From: Gnetum montanum
Taxonomy: Eukaryota; Streptophyta; Gnetopsida; Gnetales; Gnetaceae
Direction: 5' to 3'
Assembly: GCA_015680685.1 (NCBI GenBank)
Contig: MNCI01002249.1
Span: 426,218 to 463,102, forward strand
DNA: 36,885 bases
This document shows, piece after piece, positions 1-10,220 of the stretch; the stretch's first letter is position 1; each line of letters starts with the position of its first letter. The notes beneath the pieces are model-generated. The model had not been told where the DNA came from. It did no database searches and was given only the letters and a program-made list of their open reading frames with translations. The translations under genes were made by a program, and so were the position numbers.

Positions 1-157
1 TCCAAATAATTAGTCACCTGAGACTTGATAACATAGAATAACACCTCAACCAATGAGTCACATGAGTGTTTTATTCGTAGACAAGATTACTCATAAAAAT
101 ATAAAAAGATAAAAAAATCAATTAAAAGGTGAAAAATTGGAAAAAAAAGTTGAAAAA
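1..157 (-). other. Post-gag T-rich spacer of element A (non-coding)
   Basis: Read on the minus strand this is a pyrimidine-rich tract followed by sequence matching the spacer of B near 16630-16675 and of C near 9345-9390. No coding potential is seen. It marks A as a relative of the pol-less elements, because an autonomous element would have protease and RT here. Confidence 0.6.
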
Positions 158-2194
158 TTAAAGAAACGAAAAAACATTTATCAATTCTGTGCTATTAGAA
201 TGGAGGATACCCCCCAAGCTAAACAGTTGAGCATGGCTAGAATTAATAAATAGAAGGTTAGGATCCTTGCATGTTGGAAATATTAGGACCCAGTCATACT
301 TACCCCATTGGGGTTCACACAATGGATTAGAGTTGACATAGTTGGGCAAGTTATAAGATGTGGTTAATTTATAAGGAGTTGACCCACTATGGTACTTGTG
401 ACTATAAGATGGTATGCAAGTATCAACATGTCTCTCCATGTGGCAATATTCATTGGGCCCCATGGATGTTGGAGTGTTGATTAGTGGCCCTGATAGAGTA
501 ACAGGAGACATTGAGTTTGAGGAGGTAGATGCATCATAGTGTTGAACTTGTGCTAAGTTGGAGGATGCAGTGGTTTTGGAACTATGCTATCTCTTTCTAC
601 GGTCCTACCTAAAGAAAGGATGCTTTCGATGTTGTGGAGGGTTCCCACTGCTATTAATAGTAGCAGCACAAGTAACGTTTGTGGGTTGATGTTGTGGTGC
701 AAAACCTTCTAGCATAGCTGGTGGTGATGTAGAAGGGGGTGAAGTATGAAAATATTGAGGTTGAGGAGAAGTGTAAGGCACATGAGGTGGTGATCTTGTT
801 GGAGAAGACATAGGTGGATAGTACTAGGGAGAATGATAAGGATGAGGTGAGGTAGAGGATGCTGATCCCATTGGAGAAACAACGTGTTGAACATAATAAG
901 AATTTGGCATTGGAACATATGAAGGGTATGGTCTAGTTGGCAGTGGCCTCCCCATGATTGAGGTTTTTGCCACTGTGGTTGGACACAATATTTTTGTATG
1001 AACTTTGGATGTAAAATTCCTTCCCAATGCTCATGTAAATGTGAAAAGATTGGAAATTGATCTTTGGGGTGATCGTACAAGAAAATATTACATTGATACG
1101 TATGATTGGCAATTGAGTTCTTATCCTTATTCTCTTCAACCCTTCTTTTCGATTGTCTAGTGGTGTTCTGTCATGTTTCTTGTTCATCATGGTTCTTCCT
1201 CTAATAATGTTGGCATATTCTCCACATCTTTCATGTACCCAGTCTGTCATCTTATTGATCTTTGCCTCAATTTCATCTAGTGATTGTAGGATTGGCAAAG
1301 ATGATTCCACCTCCTTGAAGTAAGTTGATTTCTTCTCTTCATGATCATGGATCCTTGTTAAGTTGAGATTTTGGTCCTGTTGAGAACTTTCAACATTCTC
1401 CCATTTAGCTATTCCCCTTCTTCTTTTGCTACCCAGTTAATAAGCTCTTGGAGTTGATGGGTCCATAGCTTGTATAGTTGACCTTGGGCATACATCCCTA
1501 GGGTCTCCCTTATTTCATTACGGAGCCCATCCATGATGTGGTATATTAGCCTTTCCTCGGAGAATCCATGGCTTGGGCAATTGTTTAACAGTGAATAATA
1601 TCTTTCTAAGGCCATGTCCAAGGGTTCATGTTGTGCTTGTTTCCACTCTTGGATTTGTCTCCTCAAGGCTAACACTTTCGCATAGGTTTGATATCTTCCA
1701 TTGAATAGTTCTACCATTGTCAGCCAATGTCAAATTGATTTTGGTTTTAACGACCTATACCATACTTTTGCTTGGCCAAAGAGTGTCAGAGGAAAGAACT
1801 TAAGTTTTTTCCATCCATTTTCAATGTCATTCCATGCATAGGCATCATGGAAGGCTTGTAGATGATGTTGGGGATCTAAATCATTGCCTCCTGAAAACTT
1901 AGGAAAGTTGTTTAAGTTAAGCCTGGGTATATGACTTTCCTTACGATGCCTGCAGGATATTTGAATAACCTCTTGTATTTCCATTAAGCTTGTAGTGGCC
2001 AGTAGAGGTTCATCGTCACTAGGTATGTTATGCAGTTGTGAGTTGGGATGATGTTGTTTGCATTGATGCTCATAGGAGACCCCTATATCAGATTGGGGAC
2101 TCCAAACTTCATCTTCATTATCATATAATTTGTTGGTTCTCCAATGAGTTTCCCTACTAGTTGTTGCGTTGTCATAGTCTTGTGAGAGAGACAT
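158..2194 (-). pseudogene. gag: gag pseudogene of element A
   Basis: Gag is the structural protein that packages element RNA into cytoplasmic virus-like particles. I place the start at the ATG at 2194 (MSLSQ...) because C begins its gag with the same MSLSH, although the open frame extends slightly further upstream. In order: an N-terminal region; the retrotransposon gag core at about 1735-1920 (PKFSGG, PQHHLQAF, KVWYRSL); the continuing core at 1409-1717 after a stop and frame change (ELFNGRYQTY, PLDMALERYYSLL, HIMDGLRNEIRETLGMY); a metal-knuckle-like stretch near 1020-1090 (YDHPKDQFPIFSHLHEHW, second cysteine lost); a proline-rich region near 600-850; and a C-terminal tail 158-511. Several stops and frame changes make it non-functional. 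The tail (FSLGG...HSN) matches the gag end of C. Confidence 0.85.
207..224 (-). other. Internal polypurine-like motif at gag end (element A)
   Basis: On the minus strand this reads GTTTAGCTTGGGGGGTAT. It closely resembles the polypurine tract beside the 3' LTR of element EF (TTTAGTCGTGGGGGTA) but lies inside the gag tail, far from an LTR. The same motif sits at the gag end of B and C. Confidence 0.5.
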
Positions 2195-2309
2195 TGTTGT
2201 GAACCGTGTGTGACTTAATTGAATTGAATTTAATTTCTTTTCTAAAGGATATATCATTAATACTTGTTACAACGATCTTGTATGATATAACTAATCTAAA
2301 TAACTAGCA

Positions 2310-2330
2310 CCATCCCTAGCAATGGTGCCA
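2310..2330 (-). other. Primer-binding site of element A (tRNA-Asp type)
   Basis: On the minus strand, one base after the 5' LTR, the sequence is TGGCACCATTGCTAGGGA followed by TGG. The complement of the plant tRNA-Asp 3' end is TGGCGCCGTTGCCGGGGA. The four differences are all C-to-T or G-to-A transitions, as expected from deamination of methylated cytosine. Confidence 0.8.
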
Positions 2331-3048
2331 ATGATGAGTGGAAAGGTACCCCTACACTCAACCATATGAATATAAGCGTTCACGCATGATCCGGTTGAAC
2401 TCCACAAACGGGCTAGTTGTGGTATCTAGATAGTTACACGTTGATCATAGTTCATTGTCTTCCCACCTAGACTAGTATTTGCTTTGTCATGTATGGTTTA
2501 GTCTAGAATGAGGCGTATGATGTGATCCTAAACTAGTGCTACTCCTAGAGACAATGGAAAATAATCATGATTAAACTAATAAGCAATAGGAAATGAAGTC
2601 TAAGCTAGCCTAAGTGCGATGATCATCTGTACACATCTTGGACCTCGTGCATGAATACTACTGGGATTACCAAACATAGATCCTAGGTACGCTACCGGGT
2701 TACCAAGTAGTCACACTTAAATGCTCGTGATTAAGTTGTACTCATTTCATAGTTAACAACAAGAATAGTAAATGATGGTAAAGAAACATTAACTAAGAAA
2801 AAAATAAACAACAATAAAAATTAAATAATTAAAATAAGTGAATGCTGCAATGATGAAGTAATCTCAATCTTTATTGCCGATCATGTGCGTGTCCAAGTAC
2901 GTCACACGTGAATAAAGGTTTCGTACAATTACAAGAATCACACTGCGGTCATGCACTTGGGAAAATAGTCTAACTTCTATGGAAACAAACTGCAAGAGCT
3001 TCCCTACAATTAACCCAAAAGATGCCTAAGTGCAGCGGGTGCACACTT

Positions 3049-3055
3049 ATTTATA
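3049..3055 (-). promoter_or_regulatory. TATA box in LTR of element A
   Basis: TATAAAT on the minus strand. It sits at the same place in the LTR as the TATA boxes in the LTRs of C, D and EF, between the U3 repeats and the AATAAA signal. Transcription would start about 30 bp further left. Confidence 0.6.
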
Positions 3056-3131
3056 GCTAAAAATAGAATTTGCGTAAACGGGGCCGCATCAACTCATGGG
3101 TGGATGTGTCGACAGGGCCGTGTCAACACAA

Positions 3132-3159
3132 CCACATATATGGGGTCCCATATATGTGG
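3132..3159. repeat. 28-bp palindrome in U3 of element A
   Basis: Two 13-bp perfect inverted arms (CCACATATATGGG and its complement) are separated by two bases. It lies roughly 80-105 bp upstream of the TATA box on the transcribed strand, so it is a candidate dimeric-factor binding site or enhancer. Confidence 0.7.
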
Positions 3160-3184
3160 CCTAGTTAACAAAACACTAATATTG

Positions 3185-3265
3185 GGACCTATCAAACCAG
3201 GGTTCTGATATCGGGGATCCGATATCAGGACCTATCAGACCAGGGCTCCGATAATAGGGCCTAAC
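3185..3265. repeat. 43-bp direct repeats with inner inverted repeat, U3 of element A
   Basis: The unit GGACCTATCARACCAGGG recurs with a period of 43 bp (starts 3185 and 3228). Between the two lies a GATATCGG...CCGATATC inverted repeat (3207-3226). Tandem U3 repeats of this kind commonly act as retroelement enhancers; the function here is inferred. Confidence 0.55.
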
Positions 3266-3286
3266 AGACCATGACTCGTCAACTAA

Positions 3287-3713
3287 CCTTGAACACTTAA
3301 GTGTAAGTGCTTGGTAACCTAGTAGTTCTATCACTTGGTACACTTAGTAGTGTGGTACTTGGTAATCCTCGTATTAATTATATGAAGTTTAAGGTATGAA
3401 TGAAAGGTCAAGACCAACTGCTCATCGCATAAGCTAGATTAGATTTGTTTACTATTACTTAGATTTAGAAACCTTTACTTGTACCTTATGTTTTCTAGGA
3501 GAATCATTGCCAACATAACATCATCTATCATATACCTCATCATGAGTTAAACCATACACCTTAGCTTTACTAACTCACATGGGAAGATAATGATTGTGAA
3601 CTCTAACCAATTACTTGCATAATTACATTACCTTGTTTATCGAATTCGACCAAGATCATGCATGAAAATTCATAGCTCATATGGTTGGGTATTGGATAAT
3701 CCATCACTCATCA
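3287..3713 (+). repeat. 3' part of the 5' LTR of element B
   Basis: This aligns by eye with about 6170-6602 of the LTR of C (shared 'acttaagtgtaa', 'acttggt', 'aaaccatac', 'tcatatggttg') and ends CTCATCA next to a PBS. The U3 and TATA part is missing because A was inserted here. The five bases before it (3282-3286, ACTAA) are the presumed target duplication of A. Confidence 0.8.
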
Positions 3714-3714
3714 T

Positions 3715-3732
3715 TGATACTATTTTTGGGGA
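3715..3732 (+). other. Primer-binding site of element B (heavily decayed)
   Basis: The sequence TGATACTATTTTTGGGGA follows the LTR end. It differs from the tRNA-Asp complement at eight of 18 positions, seven of them C-to-T or G-to-A. Position and spacing are the same as in C. Confidence 0.65.
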
Positions 3733-3851
3733 CAAGTCAATGTTATGCTAAGTAATTGATTTTTCAAAGTTTATTGTATTTGAAACTCAAAGTCAAACCA
3801 ACAAGTATAATTAAAGCACACTTTTAACACAAACCATCTAAAAACTATAAT

Positions 3852-5697
3852 ATGGATTCACATAATGATCAACCATCACCTTCCAAGGAGACAAGAAGAA
3901 CTAGTGATAGAATCATTAATGAAGAAGAATGAGGGATGCTAATGTAGACATGAATCACTTATGCTCACACTGATCCGTACCTTCTAGACTTTACTTTCAT
4001 CTTTCATTAGGACAAGAAAATGAGGTGGAGAGACATGCAAGGTAACATAGTCCTACTTCTAGAATGTGCAGCACTAAACATGCTACAAACTACTCTAAGG
4101 GGAATGCATTTGGACTAGATTTAGGAAGGGTATCATGTGAATCAACACATGACCAAACCCTATGAGCTCACAAAGTAGGAAATAAGGAGAGATGCTACCA
4201 TGGAGATCAAACATATACACAGCAAAGGGAAGTAGGCCAACACTTTTGTTGTCATAAAAGAACTCGATGCTGATCAATTCATTTCAAAACAACTCCACCA
4301 TAACCATGAGGAGCCATCAAAAACACCTATGATCAGACTAGATGAACCTGCCAAAGCCCAATTTCATTCTATTCTAGTAGAGACACACAACAGGGAGGCT
4401 ACTAACTCAAGATACAAGTGGGACTCTAGGCCAAGGGTTTTTGCTAAATCTTACAAAGAAACATACAAGAGTCATGAAAGGAGAACTAGTCGACACCATT
4501 GTCTAGCTAACTCATCAACCTCATTGTGATCATTGGAGGACTCTGATAGGAGATGACACAAGTATTGGGACTTTGATAGGGAAGAATGACAAACTCATGG
4601 TCGTCATGAGAAATATTCAAGGTACTCTGATTCAGAAGATGAAGAGAGAGAAGATAAGATCAAGAGAGACATGAGCATAGAAGGGGTCACCACTATAATA
4701 GAGCATACAAACTCGATCACGATGATGAACCCCTTATGGAAACCCAAATCATGATCAATATTCAAGAAGTTATCCACATACCAATTAGGTATGTGAGAGA
4801 TAGTTGAATTAAATGGCTAGACATGAACAACATGCCATGATTTGAAGGTGGCTATAATGCATATCCACAACATCACCTTCAAGCATTCCATGATGCTTAT
4901 GCTTGTCAAAACATAGAGAGTGATTGGAAAAAATTGAAGTTGTTTCCTAAAATACCTATGAAGGAAGCAGAGAGTTGGTATAGGTTTTTGCAACTTGAAT
5001 CAATTAGACACTAAAGTACCATGCTCGAAATCTTTAATGACAAATATCATACCTATTCACAAGTGTCAAATCTAAGGAAACAAATCTAGGGCTAGAAAAA
5101 AGGGACTTATGAAACCCTTGATCTAGCAATGGGTAGATATTTTTCACCATTACATAGATGCCTAGGTCAAGGATTTTCATTAAAGGAACAACATAGGCAC
5201 ATCATATATGGGCTAAGAAGCAAAACCACAGAGACGCTTAGGATTTATGTCCAAGGAAGATTATTAGAATTGACCACCCATTGTATTCAAAGTCTGCTAA
5301 ACCAAGTGGCAAAAATGAAAGGAGAACTCAGAAAAAGGGAATCAACTAAAGAGTACAATAGATATCCATCAATCTAAAAGAGGGATGTACGAATATGTGA
5401 CAAACAAGAGGATGATACCTTGGACAATGTCATCTAAGAAAAGACTCTACCAATCTAGAAGTTTGTAAGTGACGTTACAGCTTAGGTAGAGAAAATGTGG
5501 GATTTTGTTGATGAAAAATTCACAGTTGTATTAAATATAGTGGAGGAATGAATTGAATAAGAATTAGGAAGAGGCAAAGACAAAAGTAGGAAGAAAGAAC
5601 TTAGACACAAAGGCAAGGTTGCTTTAGTGGCTAAGTGATCAAACACTAGCTCCACAGATGATGAAAGTTGCAATGTGTGCTAGTACAAACATCCTAA
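3852..5697 (+). pseudogene. gag: gag pseudogene of element B, 5' part
   Basis: The start is taken at ATG 3852 (MDSHNDQPSPSK), the first ATG after the PBS leader. The N-terminal half (DMQGNIVLL, QHMTKPYELT, RLDEPAKAQFH) resembles the gag of the autonomous element EF (DMKGNIMLP...) rather than the MSLS-type N-terminus of A and C. The gag core lies at about 4820-5340: NNMP-FEGGYNAYPQHHLQ, KKLKLFP, ESWYRFL, MLEIFNDKYHTYSQVSNLRK, LDLAMGRYFSPLHRCLGQGF, YGLRSKTTETLRIY. The frame reaches the knuckle-like CNVC-YKHPKG at 5671-5700, where C was inserted, and resumes at 14757. Many stops are present, mostly TAG and TAA. Confidence 0.85.
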
Positions 5698-5702
5698 GGG
5701 AT
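5698..5702 (+). repeat. Target-site duplication, left copy (element C)
   Basis: GGGAT directly precedes the LTR start TGATGAG and is repeated exactly at 14752-14756. Five-base duplications are the norm for Ty3/gypsy integrases. Confidence 0.9.
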
Positions 5703-5745
5703 TGATGAGATGTGATTGGATGGGCCTTGACATCAAATACACAAT

Positions 5746-5801
5746 GTCAGAGTCCCGATGTTGTGTACCCAATGTCAAAGTCCCAATGTTGTGTACCTAA
5801 C
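5746..5801 (+). repeat. Two 28-bp tandem repeats in U3 of element C (5' LTR)
   Basis: The two units are nearly identical and contain ATGTTGTGTACCYAA. The 3' LTR has a single unit, so the number changed after insertion or by recombination. A related motif recurs inside the element at 10521-10578. Confidence 0.7.
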
Positions 5802-5856
5802 GTTGGGGCTAATAAGTGACATCAGATACCCAACATCACGTCATTTGGACCTCACC

Positions 5857-5864
5857 TATAAATA
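5857..5864 (+). promoter_or_regulatory. TATA box, 5' LTR of element C
   Basis: TATAAATA followed by CTACACTTGGGC. It is conserved in the 3' LTR at 14167-14174 (TATAAATACTACGC). Predicted transcription start is about 30 bp downstream. Confidence 0.7.
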
Positions 5865-6603
5865 CTACACTTGGGCTTCTGGATGAGATAATTTTTGCAC
5901 ATCGTAGAAATAGTTAGTTTTTAGTTTCTTTTCTTTCTATTATTCCCAATGCATGCTTGAAATATGATGTTTTTAATTGTACAACACCTTTGTTCAAGTG
6001 TGACATACTTGGGACACGTTACATGATTGGAAATAAAGATCAAGATTACTTCCATCATTATAGCATCCACTTAGATTAATATTATTACTTTAATTATTTA
6101 ATTCTTTCTTTAGTTAAAAATTTCCATTGTTATTTACTATTCTTGTTGTTAAGCAGAATATGTATGCCTTAATCATGAGCATTTAAGTGTAAATACTTGG
6201 TCACCCAGAGGTGTATAGTTTGGCACAACTAGTGACGTATACCTGGTAAACCCAAAAGTAGCTCCATGAAGTCCAAGATGTGTACAAATAGTTAAGAGTG
6301 GATACCATCACCATAGGCTAATTTAGGCTTTATTTTTCATTGTTCATTGGTTAATCAATTTATATCTTTTCATCACGAGGAGTAGCATAGAGTTAGGAAA
6401 CATCATACACCTCACTTGGGACTAAACCATACATGACAAAGCTACCACTAGTCTAAGTGGTTAGACAGTGAACTGCGATCAAAGCATAATGATCTAGATG
6501 CAATAACTAGCACAAATAATTCCATCCATGGAATTCGATTGGATCATGTGTGCATGCTTGTGATTCTTATGGTTGAGCATAGGGATACCTCGCTGCTCAT
6601 CAT

Positions 6604-6624
6604 TGGCGCTGTTGCTGGGGATGG
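6604..6624 (+). other. Primer-binding site of element C (tRNA-Asp type)
   Basis: TGGCGCTGTTGCTGGGGA begins one base after the LTR. It matches the tRNA-Asp 3' complement at 16 of 18 positions, with two C-to-T changes. It is the best preserved PBS in the window. Confidence 0.88.
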
Positions 6625-6727
6625 TGCTAGTTATCTAGATTAGTTATATCATACAAGATCACTGTAAAGGAATTAACAATATATCTTTTAGAATTTATTG
6701 ATTCACACACACCATAAACCATAAATA

Positions 6728-9212
6728 ATGTCTCTCTCACACGAAAGTGACTATGCACTATATAGCGAACACATTCATTGGAGAACTATCGAGATATATG
6801 ATGAAGAATATTGGAGTGATCAACCTTATGCAGGGGTTTCTTATGATCATGACCACCTTGATGATACTTAAAAGACTACATTCACCTAAGGTAGATAATC
6901 TTAGAGGAGATGATGTAGGTCCTAGACTATGGAAGGCCTCAAGGCCTAAGACCTCCTTGAAACCCAAAACTAATAAATCAAGGGATCCCGAGGAACACCA
7001 TAGAAGCCATGGTAATCCTTCTAGTTCCTCATCTTCCTCTTTCCCTTCAACGTCTAGTTTTGATAAAGATGAATGTAGGTATAGAGATAGAGCTCCATTA
7101 AAGGGTCAAATTAAAAATTGGAATCGAACCCATGGGAAAAGTCAATGAAGTCACCATGAACATAGAAATTTCCCTCAAACTCTATTTGATGATGATGAAC
7201 CCCTGTTGACCACTAAGAGCCTAATGCATATCACAAAGGCCGTTAAGATATCTCACAGGCATCGCAAAAAGAGTTGACTACCTAATCTTGAGATGAATAA
7301 TATTCCTAAATTTGTAGAAGGCTATGATTTGGTTTCGCAAATAGCATTTACAAGCCTTCCAAGATGCCTCTGCCTTCTATAACATTGAAAGTGGATGGCA
7401 AAAGCTTAAGCTCTTTCCTAGGACACTAATTGATAAAGCCAAAGTGCGGTATGGATCATTGAGATGAAACTCAATTTGACGATGGTCTACAATGCTAGAA
7501 ATTTTCAATGAAAGATACCAAACTTATAAAAGAGTGTCCAACTTGAGGAGACAAATCCAAGAGTGGAAACAATAACAACATGAACCCTTGGACATGGCCT
7601 TAGATAGATATTATGCATTATTGAATCAATGCCTAGGCCATGGTTTCTCCAAGGAAGAGCAACTTTACCACATTGTAGATGGGCTTCATAGTGAAACAAG
7701 GGCAACCCTTAGGATGTATGCCCTAGGGGAACTATATGAGCTCCAAGCCCATCAAGTCAAAGAGATAATAGAGCATATGACAAAAGAAGAAGGAGAAATG
7801 TGTAAATGGGAGAATTTCAAAAAACATTGATGGTACCCAACTCTTTAATCAAAGAAGGTCCAAATTTATAGTAAGGGAAATGAAACTACCTTTGATAGGG
7901 TGATTTTGCAATAAAAGTTACCGATAAAGGAGTCCATTGACGATCTAGAAGCAAAATTCAATAGGATGTCTAAATGGATAAACAAAAACATAACAAATCT
8001 TATTGAAATAATCATAGAGAAGATTATGCAACATAAGCCAAGAAATCACAATCAACAAAGGACACAAAACCAAGAAATAGTTAGGAACACTTTTTGGCAG
8101 ACGAAAAAAGTGGCTAACGAAAGTGAAGCTAAAAACTCCACCACAGACGAAGATGACGGATGTGACCTATCCATATATGACCACCCAAAGGGCCAATGCC
8201 CCATATTTTTGCCTCTACAATAGTATTGGGTAGGAGTCTTAAGTCCAAAGTTTGTGCAAAAGCACATGCTCAAGAGACTTCCTCTCCCACAAGATAATTA
8301 TAGATAGTCCCAAAACTGATCATACCATCCTAGGAGGACTTACCACTAGCCTCAACATGGTCTTCAACCATAGTGGCAACAACCACAATCATGGGGAGGG
8401 CCATCACCACATCAGCCATATTTACCGAAAACACACAGCTATTATGTTCAACATCCTATTTCTCTAACCATTTAGGCATCCTTCACTTGAAATCACCACT
8501 ATCACTCTCTTGAGTACCATCAATACATGAAATCCCCTGAAGGATCACCACCTCGTGCTTCTTACCATCCAACTCACTCTCAATATTCTCATAATCCACC
8601 TCCTTATATGCCACCACCAAGGACACAAGAAGGGTTAGCACCCCAATATCAACAAATGAGTGCTACTTGTGCTGCAAATGTGCAAAGACATGCTAACACA
8701 AGTGGGTCCCAACCACAACACCAAAAGCATCCTTTCTGGAGGAAGGGTTGTAAGCCGAAGCAACCCATGCATGAACCCACTACATCATTTGAGCCAACAC
8801 AAGACCAACTTGGTGCACCACCTTCCTTGTCTAAACCAATGTCCTCCAACCATACACAAGGGCCACCATCTTCCGTACTCTAATCCCACATCCAACTAAT
8901 GAATCTACAAACATGGGGAGACAAACTAATCCATGCATAGCATCTCATGCTTAAGGGTGCAATAGTGGGTCAATCATCCATAATCTTAACACCCCTCATA
9001 TCCTAGCCCACCATACATATAACCATCAAGTGTGTGACCAACAATTCTTCTACCCAGCCACCACACCTCCAATAGGAACCCAGTGGCTGGGGCATGAATG
9101 GGTTTCAACATTTCATACATGCATGGATCCTTTTCATCCACTTATTAATCCTAGCCACAATCAAATGTTTAGTCGTGGGGGTTACCCCCATTCTAATCTT
9201 CAAGATTTTTAA
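6728..9212 (+). pseudogene. gag: gag pseudogene of element C
   Basis: The start is ATG 6728 (MSLSHESDY), matching MSLSQ of A. The N-terminal region to about 7190 carries serine-rich and charged stretches. The gag core lies at about 7275-7830 with frame breaks: NNIPKF-EGYD, WQKLKLFPRTL, MLEIFNERYQTY, LDMALDRYYALLNQCLGHGF, HIVDGLHSETRATLRMYA. The knuckle-like CDLSIYDHPKGQCPIF is at about 8160-8210 (second cysteine replaced by serine). A proline/glutamine-rich segment follows at 8527-8880. The tail at 9030-9210 (FSRGGYPHSNLQDF) ends in TAA. The tail resembles the tails of A and B and the C-terminal end of pol in D and EF. Gag would form particles and, in a pol-less element, would need enzymes in trans. 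Confidence 0.87.
9168..9183 (+). other. Internal polypurine-like motif 1 of element C (gag end)
   Basis: TTTAGTCGTGGGGGTT is nearly identical to the tract beside the 3' LTR of EF (TTTAGTCGTGGGGGTA on the minus strand). It lies in the last codons of gag and is followed by a CCCCC that can pair with its G run. Confidence 0.55.
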
Positions 9213-10110
9213 GTGCCTTTTATCTTTTTTTTTAACAATTTTTTTATCATTTTCCTATTCTTTTATTTTTTCTACATTTTCTAGTTGTTTTAATTTTCCT
9301 TGTATGTAATCTTGCTATTGATCATGTTGCCCACTATGGTGGGGTTTTTTCTCTATGTTGTTGAATCATAAGGGATTGATTATTTGAACATTGCAACCAT
9401 GAAATCCATTCACCCATTCCATTAATAAGAGGTTCTTGCTCTAGTCATAATGGTAATCTCTTTCATCATCCAAACTCTAAATAACTTCATAGCCATTGTG
9501 TTTGGATGGAAGAGTGCAGAACCAAGATGGAATGTAAAGGGTATTACATCAAGGGGATTTGTGGATTCTCTTTGGCTACTTCTGTATGTTCTATCATGTT
9601 GATGAGGTTGTAACCATATCCTTGTAGATCTAACAAAAAATAGGAGTAAGAGCAACTTTAACTGGCACTGAATAAACTTCTGTGGGTTCCATTAGAAAGA
9701 CATGCATCCATGCCTGAAGGTTGGTGACTTCTCAGAAACATCAAAACAACAACAACAACAACAATAAGTAAGGCATAATAATGCTTCTCCCTTGGACAAA
9801 ACACCAAGTGATGTTACTCCTTGCAACTTTGATAGTCTTATGGTTGTTTATCAATGGGATGAAACAATGTGGTGTCACTGAATGTGGTATGGACTTGGTT
9901 TAAATCTTGGAAGGAAGGACACATGGTTATCTAACCATTAATAACACACAAGATTTCATTTTGACCATGGTACGACACCTCATATCCTAATTTCTACGAT
10001 TCCTTCTTCGACCCATTCCATCTTGTTATCCGAATGTTCATAACTTATGGTTTTTTGTAACATGGAGTAATGATCTTAATTTGGTGGTTTTAACACATGT
10101 GTTTTGTTTC

Positions 10111-10116
10111 ATAGGT
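10111..10116 (+). promoter_or_regulatory. Candidate 3' splice site, spacer of element C
   Basis: TTTTGTTTCATAG|GTATGCATTAC; the matching site in B (AG at 17192-17193) is TTTTGCTACACAG|GTATGCATTAC. The pyrimidine-rich lead and AG are kept although the surroundings differ. Splicing is inferred. Confidence 0.4.
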
Positions 10117-10129
10117 ATGCATTACATCC

Positions 10130-10220
10130 AACTCCTCTAGTGCCTACAAACATTTTAGGCATGATTATGCAAGGGCATCATAGGCTAGATCCCACTTTGG
10201 GGAGGACACATTTGTGTAAC
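10130..10220 (+). other. Conserved spacer block (element C copy)
   Basis: This shares with B (17210-17300), D (20431-20500, minus) and EF (22203-22272, minus) the landmarks ACTCCT, TTATGCAAGGGCAT and CYACTTTGGGGAGGAC. It is the best conserved non-coding piece between the autonomous and pol-less elements. All copies can be read as PTLGR(T/A)HL in one frame, so a short coding remnant is an alternative to an RNA or DNA signal. Confidence 0.65.

Larger units (their letters stand above)
1..3281 (-). mobile_element. Element A: partial non-autonomous-type Ty3/gypsy LTR retrotransposon
   Basis: This element reads leftward. From its 5' end it has a 950-bp LTR (2332-3281), a tRNA-Asp-type primer-binding site (2310-2330) and a gag pseudogene (158-2194). 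It then enters a T-rich tract and leaves the window at position 1. It is inserted in the 5' LTR of element B: B-type LTR sequence resumes right after A ends in CA at 3281. The five bases after the end are ACTAA (expected target-site copy), but the partner copy lies outside the window. No protease, RT or integrase follows gag. Instead the sequence after gag matches the post-gag spacer of B and C (shared 'ctatgttatcaagt' and 'gactaattatttg'), so A probably has the same pol-less plan. That is inference because its 3' half is unseen. Confidence 0.85.
2332..3281 (-). repeat. 5' LTR of element A
   Basis: This 950-bp LTR begins TGACGAG and ends CTCATCA on the minus strand, giving near-inverted ends. 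A TATA box lies at 3049-3055 and an AATAAA-type signal at 2870-2875 (minus strand), so U3 is about 3085-3281 and U5 is long. U3 contains a 28-bp near-perfect palindrome (3132-3159), an inverted repeat (3207-3226) and a 43-bp direct repeat (starts 3185 and 3228). The U5 end is shared with the LTRs of the other elements, while U3 is distinct and resembles the LTR start of H. Confidence 0.85.
5703..6602 (+). repeat. 5' LTR of element C
   Basis: A 900-bp LTR, TGATGAGATG...CTCATCA. The TATA box is at 5857-5864 and AATAAA at 6032-6037, placing U3 at about 5703-5888 with a long U5. U3 has a 28-bp tandem repeat (5746-5773, 5774-5801; core CCCRATGTTGTGTACC) that the 3' LTR carries only once (14117-14144), plus about 35 bp missing from the 3' copy. 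Otherwise the two LTRs align along their length apart from an assembly gap. Confidence 0.9.
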
